29,434 nucleotides of DNA from contig QXCR01000254.1 in the NCBI GenBank assembly GCA_004380135.1, positions 1 through 29,434 on the forward strand. The letters are read 5' to 3'. A program made the translations under genes and the position numbers. Of the stretch, positions 21,310 to 29,434 are shown one piece after another. Positions within the stretch are counted from its first letter, which is position 1; every line of letters begins with the position of its first letter. This DNA comes from Stemphylium vesicarium (Eukaryota > Ascomycota > Dothideomycetes > Pleosporales > Pleosporaceae). The notes beneath the pieces were generated by a model that worked only from the letters and a program-made list of their open reading frames with translations, ran no database searches and was not told the origin of the DNA.

Positions 21310-21676
21310 AGTATTATATCAATTACTTTATAAATTATTTTACTTTCTTTTAGTATTATTTATCTATTAATAAGTTATAATAGATAAGACTAATATTTCA
21401 ATAGTAATTAAAGTTTAGCTTTATCTATCATATATACTAAAATATAGTTTATATCTAATTCTAAATTTATTAAAGTATATATCTATACTTTATTGAGCTA
21501 TATTAGTAGCTTAATAAGTTCTAAGAGATTTACTAAAATAATCTTCTCAGCTAAACCTTCTTAGCTAAATCTTCTTAGCTATTTATTAATCTAAAAAAGA
21601 CTTAGTTTCAAATTTATAGAATATTCTTATATCAAAGTACTTGTTATATATACTACTTAGATATATTTACTAGTTA
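21310..21676 (-). other. Gypsy-3 leader region with 14-bp tandem repeat
   Basis: This lies between the 5' LTR and the B insertion. Three tandem copies of a 14-bp unit (TTAGCTAAGAAGAT and variants, minus strand) lie at about 21541-21582. No coding signature was seen. The primer-binding site should be just below 21677 but matches no tRNA I recognise. Confidence 0.5.
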
Positions 21677-22110
21677 TGTGAAGGTCCGTCCTTAGAGGGT
21701 CCTAGGGTTGGTTCTTAGGAATAAGCTAGGCGCGTAATAGACGAAATAAGTTAAATATAATATAAATATTTATAAATAACTTAAGAGTTTAAGAATTAAG
21801 TACTAATTTTTAGATTTTAAAGTTAAATATAGTAATTATAAGAATGCGCTATTTAATAGCTATATACCTATATAATAGCTATAGCAACTTCTAATAATAA
21901 TAAGATATAACTCTTAGTAATAATTATAATAGTTATATTTACTTCTAGTAATAGTTGCGGTAGTTATAATCGCTTCTAGTAATAGTCCTTAGCGTAGTAA
22001 TTAGTCACGTAACTACTAATAGTCAGCGTTTTGCAGGATCGCCATCCTGGTCTTGCTCGTGCGGCGTGGTTGCGGCGTGGTCGTAAGCGTTTTGACTTCA
22101 GGTCGTAACA
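21677..22110 (-). repeat. Gypsy-3 5' LTR
   Basis: In the sense direction it starts TGTTACGACC and ends GGACCTTCACA (434 bp). Its last 190 bp match the Gypsy-2 3' LTR. The sense 5' end (22020-22110) is spared by RIP and holds a tandem 11-bp duplication (TGCGGCGTGGT twice at 22060-22081) and a perfect hairpin CAGGAT-CGCC-ATCCTG at 22034-22049. Degenerate repeats with a CTTCTAGTAATAGT core lie at about 21880-21990. Confidence 0.8.
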
Positions 22111-23557
22111 AATTATACTTCTTATATTTATAGATAGAGTTATTAATGTATTATATCTTATATATAGTTTATATCTAAATAAAATCTTATGAGTCTTAAT
22201 AATTAAAAATATAAATAATTTTGTACTTATTATATAGATACTTTAAGTGTATATCTTTAATATATATATCTTATTCTATTTTATACTTAGAGAATCTAGA
22301 TACTCTTCTTAGAAATTATATAAATCTTATTTTAGTTAAATAATAGGTCTTATAAAAGTTATATATATAACTAGTCTATAGTAATTTAGTATAATAGAAA
22401 TTATAAGAATTATACTAATACTAGACTTAGATCTCCTAACTTATTTAATTTTTTTTTATATCCTTAAAGATTAGCTTTATACTTTTTTTTTATTTAATTT
22501 ATAATAGTTTATTATTTTAAAACTATAATATAGACTCTTAAATATTTTATTTCAAAATCTTAACTGTTTAACTATTTAATTCCATAATATATAAAAAAAA
22601 ATTATAGTTCTAATTATTAAAAGATATAATTATAAATTTTTGCTATAGTTATAGTATTTATTTAACTTATTAAAATAAGTTTAGTATTAATAAGAACTCC
22701 TTTATTTTTAAAAGAATATTTTCTTAATTTTAATTAATTTTATAAGCTAAATTATAAAAGTATTATTAGTTTATTTATAAGATATTTGAAGTTATTATAA
22801 TATAATTTATTATTTTCTTATTAAGATACTAGAGTAGACTATTAATTTATAGTAATAGTAACTTTATTTCTAATGAAATTATACAGAGTATACTTATTTA
22901 ATATTTTTTCTTAAATATAGCTATTTTATTATACTTCTTATATAATGATTTTACTTTATTTTTTTTGAGTATTTTATACTTTTTATTAAATATAAGTAAA
23001 TTATTTAGAAATTTAATTTGAGTATTAATAAGATTTTTAATTTCTTTAGAAATACTCTTTTTATTACTTATTTAGTATTTAATTATAGATTTTATAAAAA
23101 CTCTTTATAATTTATTACCTAGTTTAAGAATTTTTATAAATATATTAATCTATTATATAATCTTATTTTTACTATAATAGTCTCATACTATACAGCCTAC
23201 TTTACTATAGATATAGTTAATAATTAGCTTCTTACTTTTATTATACTAGAACTTTAGCTTATCTAGTCTCTTATAAATATTATTAAGATACATAGACTTA
23301 TAGCTATTTATGACGTTTATACTAGAGACTTAAGATGTATAGCTTTACTAATATTCTTAATTAAGATATAAATTTTAAGACTTGTATCTTAATTAAATAG
23401 TCTTTCTTCTAATATAAACTTGTAAAACTTATTATTAATCTAAATAGCTTTATTAATAGATTTATTAAATATATTAAGATTAGATTTATTTTATATAAAT
23501 TCTTTATATATAATTAGATTAAGGCCTTATTGATATATCTATATTAAAGTATTATTA
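22111..23557 (-). pseudogene. Gypsy-4 gag-like remains, very AT-rich
   Basis: On the minus strand, around 23460-23340, a block reading AI*INNKFYKFILEERL resembles the part of Ty3/Gypsy Gag with A-I-x-I-D-N-R-L-Y. Downstream, charged stretches may be the C-terminal Gag or protease, but nothing is diagnostic. The whole segment has extremely few G and C, more decayed than neighbouring elements. It continues across element C at 25441. This is a tentative call. Confidence 0.45.
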
Positions 23558-25438
23558 ACGTACCTCACGGGTTCGTGCACCACACAGGTTCGTGCACCAC
23601 ACAGGTTCGTGCACCACTTTTGCCAAGCCCCCACCAACACCACCACATTCTGGCGCAAAACAGCCCACTTTGGCCCTATATAGAGCAATATAACACGAGA
23701 TATTATTTAGAGTCTACTTCTACAACTTGCTTACACGTACGCGCGTTATGCCTAGTCTGATTGCACTGTCTACAGCGCCTTTGAGTTGGCTCACCTCCTT
23801 TAGCACGTACCTGCTTCTTTGCCTTCTTCCTATTACTACGCGCCCTAAACTCTTTTAGAGTAGTTAGACAAGCTCTATTCTTAACTATTAAGGTCTCTTT
23901 TATCTAAACTTACTTTCTTTTATGCGATCTATGTTACCTAGTAGCCTTATTTACTACTTAAAGCTCTATAATCTCTTTTTATGCTAATACTAGTTTATAC
24001 GTAATAATTACTACCCCCTTTAAAACCTTCTTAAAGGCCTCTACTATAGACGTTAATAAGCTATCTATATACTTCTAAATTCTTTCTTAAATAAGCGTTA
24101 TTTATAATTCTAGTTTAATAGTATTACTTAGAGTTTATAACTACTAGGGCTTAGTATTAATAAGTAGTAGTAGTAATAGAGTATATAATTAGATATTAAA
24201 AGCTATTATAATTTATTCTAAGTTAAATAGAACTAATTTAGCGCTTTAAAACTCTTCTTAAATATTTTTAGAAGTAATTACTATATTATAGGCGCGTATA
24301 AAGTATAGTAGGAACTTAAGATTTATAATATAGATAATCTAGTTATATATAAATTTTTTAACTTAGCGCCTATACGCCTTCTTTAAAGAGGTAAAATATT
24401 CTATATTAAGAGTCTATAGAAGGTGCGATAAGTATAGAGGTATATAAATAGTAATAATCTTAATCTTCTTATAGTACTACTAGAAATTAAGCGAGTTATA
24501 GCTCTTATAGCTATTAATAATAAGAAGTTAATAAGCGCCTATAACTCTTCTCTTTATATACTTATTAAAGTACTTTAACTACTATAGCCTAAGCTTAATT
24601 ATTATTTAGCTATTCTTAGAGACTATAACAACTTAGAACTAAGATAAATTCTTCTTTTTATACTAAGTAAAGAGATATTAGTAGCCCTTAAGAATAATAA
24701 AAAGTTAAATAGCTTACCTTATTATATTAATACTCTAGATAATTATTATCTACTTCTTATTATCTTACTATATTACCTTTAGTCTTTCTTATCTCTCTAA
24801 ATCTATAATAACTATTTTAGTTAATATTTAGCTTATTATAAAGCCTAACTTATTAAAGTTATATATATCTTTATTCTAGATACTATACTTAGCTTTTATA
24901 TTAGCTACTAGGCGAAACTAGCCCTAGATAACCTTAGAACTCTTATAGAGTGCTCTCTTATAATCGTACTTACGATTAAACTTTATTATAAACTTAGGGC
25001 GGTATATAACCTACGTACTAAGCTAGTTTAAGCTAACCTAGCCTAGATTGCGCTCTACGCGTAAGGAATTAGCTATATTAGCTATAGCTGCAAGCCTAGG
25101 GGGGAATCCGCGCGAAATAAGGTTAAGTATATACTTAATAACTACGCCCTCCTTAGTCTTTATTAGATTCTTTAATTTAGGCTAGTAATCTACTTATAGA
25201 GTCTATCTTACGCGTTAGTAGCTTAGTATTATATAAGTAACTTTATAGATAGCTATAGCGCGTTATAAGGAAAGTATTACGTCTTATTTAAGAGCTTAAA
25301 AGGGAGTCTATATCTAACGCTTATTAGAAGGCTCTATCTAGTGTTATTATTAAGGCATTACGTATAGAGGTAGATTTGGTGGGGGCTTAGCAAAAGTGGT
25401 GCACGAACCTGTGTGGTGCACGAACCCGTGAGGTACGT
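23558..25438. mobile_element. Element C: pogo/Fot1-like DNA transposon, 1,881 bp
   Basis: TA flanks lie at 23556-23557 and 25439-25440. The left end is ACGTACCTC plus three 17-bp units (ACGGGTTCGTGCACCAC, then ACAGGTTCGTGCACCAC twice). The right end has the same tip and only two units, so the ends differ by exactly one unit. Both ends are untouched by RIP. Confidence 0.96.
23703..25358 (-). pseudogene. Element C transposase (pogo-like, DDE), RIP-inactivated, zinc knuckle intact
   Basis: The start ATG CCT is intact at 25358 and the knuckle is in the same frame, giving 552 codons to TAA at 23705-23703. That stop may be a mutated Gln codon; the next in-frame stop is at 23678-23676. The CENP-B-like block (EGVVIKYILNLISRGFPPR) lies at about residues 67-86. 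Catalytic positions 169, 282 and 318 (codons at 24854, 24515, 24407) all read Asn. The C-terminal zinc knuckle C-R-Q-C-N-Q-T-R-H-N-A-R-T-C at 23774-23733 keeps all four ligands, and its surroundings (23700-23835) are spared by RIP. Confidence 0.93.
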
Positions 25439-25440
25439 TA

Positions 25441-25898
25441 TCTTAGTTAATTATTATAGAGTATTATTAAAACTTAGTTATATAATTAGTAATAGACTTA
25501 GTCTATTTAAGTCGCTAAATTATTTATATTATATTTAACGACTTCTTTAAAGAATAAAAAGACTTCTTTTATTCTAGCTTTAAAAGCATCTTAGTTATTA
25601 ATAAGGTTAATATTATCTTAATTATTAGTATTATTATCTATATATTAGGGTTAGATAGAGTTAGCCTTTTTTATAGTATTACTATAAAGAATAATAGTAA
25701 TCTATATAACTATATTATAATTATTAATTCTATTTTCTTTACTATAGAGCCATTTATTAACTTAGAGTAGCTAAGCTTTAAGCTTGTCATAATGACTATA
25801 ATATAAATTAGACTTATTATTACGTACTAAGATATAAATAGTATCTATAGTTATATCTAGAATATTTATTACTATATTACTTATTTTAAAGATATTTA
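25441..25898 (-). pseudogene. Gypsy-4 interior, probable gag N-terminal part
   Basis: This continues 22111-23557 on the other side of element C. Minus-strand reading gives charged, stop-riddled peptide without a firm motif. It lies between element C and a short LTR-like piece, which fits the gag side of a minus-strand Gypsy element. Confidence 0.35.
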
Positions 25899-25957
25899 AA
25901 GTATAAAGAGTTATTCTTAAAGAATTCTAAGATTAGTTCTTAGAAATAAGCTAAGCG
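25899..25957 (-). repeat. LTR fragment related to the Gypsy-2/-3 LTR
   Basis: These 59 bp align with 21677-21736 with almost all differences being G-to-A or C-to-T. The match stops at the TA where element E begins and does not resume on the far side of E at 27933. Confidence 0.65.
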
Positions 25958-26039
25958 TAACGTAAAGCACCACCGAGCCGGCCGCACCACCAAGCTAGCC
26001 ACTTTTTCTTAGCACCGCGAACACCACGTATAAATAGTA

Positions 26040-27849
26040 ATGTAATTATAACGTATAATAATTTTAGATTAATAAGAAGGTAGAATTAAACCTACCCTTT
26101 AGGCCTATATCTTATATTAATTTTAGACCCTATAACGCGCTATTACTATCTTTAGCGTATAATATTAGTAGCTCTCTAACTAACTCTATAAAATCTAATT
26201 TTAATATAAAGTACTACTAAATAGCTAGAAGCTCTCTATAATAGAAGAGTAAATAGTTATATAATATATTCTTAAGCTTAATTCGCGAGAGTTTGCCCTC
26301 TAGCTATAAGAGATAGTAGATATTATAAATAAACTACTAGCTATACGTAGTAGAATACCTATTAGTAAGAACTAAGTAAAGCGCTTTATTTAGCGTATAG
26401 AGAAGCTTAAGATAGCCTTTAACTAAGTAAAAGATTACTAGAAGATACTTTAAAAGAACTTAGAAATTATTAGTACCTAATTAAAGCTTATATAAAAGAT
26501 AAAAGCTAAATATAAGGTCCTTAATAATAATATTTATAATTTTAATAAGATAGGCTTCTAGATAGGCGTTATTAACTTAATAAAGATAGTTATAGATTTA
26601 GAATATTATATAAGACTAAACCTTATCTAGCTAAATAATAAAGAGTAAGTTATAGTAATTTAGAGTATTTATACTATAGATTATACTATTCTACTCTTTA
26701 TTATTTATAAAAGGCTTATTTATATCTCTACTTAGTATAAGAAGAAGAATATTCTATATAACTAGAAGCTCTCTATATTAGAGAATAGGTAGATAAATAA
26801 TTAGCTTAGCCTTAAGTAATTAAAGCACTTTAATTAATATATAAAGTCGCGTAAGAAGAGGTTATATAGACTACTTATTTTAGATAGCTATAAGAGCTAT
26901 CTTAATTAGAATTTTAAGAACTTCTATCTTATATAGAAGATTTTAACTCTCTATATACTTACTTACTTATTTTACGTACTTTAACTACTTAATATAGTAT
27001 ATTTCTTACTATTAAAACTAAAGTATTTCTAATGCGTATAAGGCTTAGTATTATAACGCGTCTTCTATATTAATAAAAAAGGCTTCCTTTTAGCCTTTAA
27101 AGACGCGTTTTTTAATATATTTATATATAAAAACTATAAGAAGGCCTTTAAAGTAGTAAGGCTAGTTTCTATTAATGTATAAAGAGTTTTTAATTACTTT
27201 AAAGTCTATCTTTATACGCTATTACTTATAGCCCTACTAGAATTGCCCTAGTAGTCTTAAATACTAAGTAATATACACGAATTTAGCTTATAAGTAAGGC
27301 TTATTAGTAATGCTATTGTATAATCGCTAGAAGAAGCTAGAGGAGGCTTCTTAAAGCTTATTAAAGGAGCTGAGGAGATACTACACTAAAACGCTATATA
27401 AGCTGCTCGCATCCATGAGCTTGAAGAGCAATTAGCAGCGATAGCTAAGCGTAAAACTCGGAAGAGAAAGCAGGTCTAGCACGGCGGCACGATGGAGTAC
27501 GGTGCAGCAGTATTGTCTGTAGCTAAAAGTGTAGCTATAGATGTCAGGACGCAGCCCTGCACCACTACGCCATGCAACCAAAAAGGTACGTATGATCAGT
27601 GAACTACTGATTATGGTGCAGGATAGTATATATCGTCATCTGGCCTGACCCGGCCTGATAATAGATGGTACAGTGTCAAAAAGAGCACGTAGTAGTGGTA
27701 GTTAAGAAAGAGCCTAACTAGCTTAACGGCGCTATAGTAACTATAGCAAGACTAGGCATAACACCCGTATATACTAAAATAATATAGAAGAAGATTCTAT
27801 ACCTATTATAAGTATGTCGTACGTAGAATCTATAGATAATATTAAGTAA
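26040..27849 (+). pseudogene. Element E transposase (pogo-like, DDE), RIP-inactivated and split by a mini-LTR
   Basis: ATG at 26040 sits exactly 82 codons before the CENP-B-like block, as in element B. Removing 124 bp of mini-LTR insertion leaves 1,686 nt, 562 codons, identical in length to B, with no other indel detected. Catalytic positions: 169 Asn (26544), 282 Asp (26883), 318 Asn (26991). The C-terminal part (27360-27720) is spared by RIP and reads as a basic, coiled segment (ARIHELEEQLAAIAKRKTRK). The mini-LTR interrupts the codons for S-V-A-I-D. The knuckle at 27733-27774 has ligands Tyr, Tyr, His, Tyr. The final stop is TAA 27847-27849. Confidence 0.93.
27542..27660. mobile_element. 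119-bp solo mini-LTR, copy 2 (inverted relative to copy 1)
   Basis: It starts TGTCAGGACG, ends CCTGATA, and is flanked by ATAGA at 27537-27541 and 27661-27665. Excising it with one ATAGA restores the transposase reading frame of element E, which independently confirms both boundaries. Confidence 0.92.
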
Positions 27850-27934
27850 TTAACTATTTCGTATGTGGTGTTCGCAATGCCAAGAAAAAGTGGCCGGCTT
27901 GGTGGTGTGGCTGGCTCGGTGGTGCTTTACGTTA

Positions 27935-28244
27935 TAGCTAAATAAGATTTAGTCTAATATAATATTCTAAATCTATAATTATTTTTATTAAGCTAGTAAT
28001 ATCTATCTAGAAACTTATCTTATTAAAATTTTTAAAATTATAATTAAGAATCTTATACTTAGTTTTTATCTCTTATATAAGCTTAAAGTAAGCGCTAATT
28101 ATTTTTAAGTCTTTTAGAGTATTCTTTGATAATTCTTTATATAATTAAAAGCTATCTTAAGCTCCTCTATAAGCTAAATGAAGTACTTTATTTAGTTCTT
28201 ACTAATAGGTATCCTACTACGTATAGCTAGTAGTTTATATATAA
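27935..28244 (-). pseudogene. Element F: pogo transposase fragment related to B/E
   Basis: Minus-strand reading covers the segment from the CENP-B-like domain (KLLAIR) to just past the first catalytic position (NFNK) and on to DLEYYIR. It follows the E transposase at 26320-26650 closely but with more divergence. It is cut by element D copy 2 on the right. The left edge abuts element E, but the sequence on the far side of E is LTR-like instead of the rest of this transposase. Confidence 0.75.
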
Positions 28245-28246
28245 TA

Positions 28247-28492
28247 ACGTGCATAGCGAGCGAGTCGGTCAGGCAAGCGAGTCGGTCACCCTATTTTACT
28301 AAGGAAAATTAATAATCTAAGGCTTAATAACTCTAGATCTACTAATACGATCTCTTTAAAACCTTAAGTTAAGGTTTCTATATATAGATAGTTTTATATA
28401 CTAGAATCATAGTACGCTAGGCCTAAAAAAGAAGAAGTTTTGGTTTTTTACTAGAGGAATTTAGCGTGTTTTTTTAAAAACTAAATAGCTCT
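28247..28492. mobile_element. Element D copy 2, truncated by Copia-2
   Basis: TA at 28245-28246, then ACGTGCATA and two 17-bp units (GCGAGCGAGTCGGTCAG, GCAAGCGAGTCGGTCAC), better preserved than in copy 1. It matches copy 1 over about 240 bp until Copia-2 interrupts it at 28493. The other half should lie beyond the window. Confidence 0.92.
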
Positions 28493-28832
28493 TGTTAGAA
28501 TATAAGCTTAATAAAGCTTAAGTAAGCCTTAGTAAGCTTAAGTAAGCACTAGTACTCTTTTAACTAGAATAGTATTACTATAACTATTATATTCTTATAC
28601 ACGTAATCTATAACGTATAGATTACGTATACCTAGGTTATCTATTAGTAAGATAGAATATTCTAGATAACCTAGCATTTATATATAATAATAAGTAGATA
28701 GTAATAATACCTTAGTATCTAACTCCCCCTTTTATATCTAATAGATATACTTTTAACTCTAGTTCCTATCTTCTACTATTACTAATACTATTACTAATAG
28801 TATTAGTAATTCTCTACTATACCTTTTCTATA
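28493..28832 (+). repeat. Copia-2 5' LTR
   Basis: This 340-bp LTR starts TGTTAGAAT and ends TTTCTATA (RIP form of TCCTACA). The 15-bp-arm palindrome lies at 28778-28810. The five bases before it, GCTCT, are the expected target duplication, whose partner is outside the window. Confidence 0.94.
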
Positions 28833-29434
28833 AGTTATAAGCCTAAGTTAGACCCTTTAGAAATAGAGTTACTATAAGTCTATAGTAACTAGAGTATTTT
28901 TACTCTAAGCTATAGTAGTAGTATTCTAGCATATAATCTCTACCTACTAGGACTTAAGTAATTAGATAACCTTAGTTACTAAAAAACTATTTTTAACTTA
29001 CTAATTACTCTATATAAAATTATAATAAGTTTAGATAAGCTTATTAAGCTATACTAAACTACTATTAAAAGATAGAAGAAAGTTACTAGTAGTAATACTA
29101 GTATAAGGCTCTAGGTAATCCTAAACTTAAGACAAACTTATAGTAAGCTACTATAGAAATTATTTATTAAAGCTTATTAGTAATAGCTTCTAGTAAAGCG
29201 TATAGTTACTAGATAGAGCTAAAACTCTTACTTAGTAACTAGCTAATAAGTTAGCCTCTAGAAAGATTAGCAACCTTTACTAGAGTAATAAATAGTTACT
29301 ATAGGTAATATAATACTACTTTGAAATAATAGTACTACGTTTTCAGTACTATTTTAGCTAAGCTTTTAGCCTGTTAGTGCTACGTTTTCGGCACAATTAG
29401 TACTACGTTTTCGGTACTATTTTGGCTAGGCTTT
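28833..29434 (+). mobile_element. Copia-2 leader: primer-binding site and hairpin array, runs off the window
   Basis: The primer-binding site AGTTATAAGCCTAAG at 28833-28847 matches the initiator tRNA-Met anticodon arm allowing transitions. The leader follows the Copia-1 leader to the end. Three hairpins are visible at 29331-29350, 29377-29394 and 29399-29418 with stems AGTAC/GTACT or GTGC/GCAC. Gag and pol would follow to the right. Confidence 0.88.

Larger units (their letters stand above)
25960..27932. mobile_element. Element E: pogo/Fot1-like DNA transposon carrying a mini-LTR
   Basis: TA flanks lie at 25958-25959 and 27933-27934. The ends are ACGTAAAGC followed by two 17-bp units (ACCACCGAGCCGGCCGC, ACCACCAAGCTAGCCAC), mirrored on the right. 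The total of 1,973 bp falls to 1,849 once the 119-bp mini-LTR and its 5-bp duplication are removed, nearly the same as A and B. Confidence 0.95.

Noticed and set aside
15152..21866. Large DNA transposon with 190-bp terminal inverted repeats
   Set aside because: The inverted pair is explained by two related Gypsy elements in opposite orientation: the 3' LTR of Gypsy-2 (plus) and the 5' LTR of Gypsy-3 (minus). Polypurine tract and pol orientations agree with this.
21672..22115. Independent solo LTR with AGTTA/AATTA duplication
   Set aside because: The flanks differ by one transition and could be a target duplication, but the interior on the left is Gypsy-3 in the right orientation and the LTR fits as its 5' LTR, so the inner match is probably chance.
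22111..23557. Mitochondrial DNA insertion
   Set aside because: Its extreme AT content suggested this, but no mitochondrial gene, tRNA or intron motif is visible and a Gag-like block is present; RIP explains the composition.
23575..23760. 61-codon open frame on the plus strand
   Set aside because: It lies across the tandem 17-bp units of the left end of element C and the antisense of its transposase knuckle. It is open because this patch escaped RIP, and it has no domain of its own.

Overview
The window is a pile of dead transposable elements in an AT-rich, repeat-induced-point-mutation (RIP) landscape. No host gene, rRNA or tRNA gene could be supported. The organism is most likely a filamentous ascomycete (Pezizomycotina). 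CpA and TpG are almost absent over long stretches while TpA is in great excess and CpG, CpC and CpT cytosines survive, which is the CpA-to-TpA signature of RIP. The resident elements (pogo/Fot1-like DNA transposons at TA sites, Ty3/Gypsy and Ty1/Copia elements) are typical of such genomes. I cannot name the species.

LTR retrotransposons are nested like Russian dolls. The oldest visible layer is Gypsy-4 (minus strand; gag-like remains at 22111-23557 and 25439-25898, LTR piece 25899-25957). Gypsy-3 (minus; 5' LTR 21677-22110, body down to 15343) appears to lie in it. Gypsy-2 (plus; 1-2197 and 14383-15342) lies in the integrase of Gypsy-3. Copia-1 (minus; 2198-14377) lies in Gypsy-2. Gypsy-1 (minus; 7550-14139) lies in the 5' LTR of Copia-1 and is flanked by a perfect 5-bp duplication, GAGGG. 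A second Copia (Copia-2, plus) starts at 28493 and runs off the window.

Five TA-flanked pogo-like elements are scattered through the right half: A (15661-17508), B (19460-21307), C (23558-25438), E (25960-27932) and the small element D (17552-17984, second copy from 28247). F (27935-28244) is a transposase fragment. A, B, C and E carry full-length dead transposases (about 548-561 codons) with a catalytic triad at residues 169, 281/282 and 317/318 and a C-terminal CCHC zinc knuckle. All five full elements share one end design: a 9-bp tip starting ACGT, followed by two or three head-to-tail 17-bp units whose sequence is family-specific.

A 119-bp TG...CA sequence with 5-bp target duplications occurs twice (14944-15062 and 27542-27660) and looks like the solo LTR of a very small retrotransposon. 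Copia leaders carry an array of small hairpins and a primer site matching the anticodon arm of initiator tRNA-Met.

Most coding damage is stop codons and missense changes explained by RIP. The mutation context predicts which catalytic Asp codons were lost and which survived. Short patches with normal composition remain, mostly at element ends.
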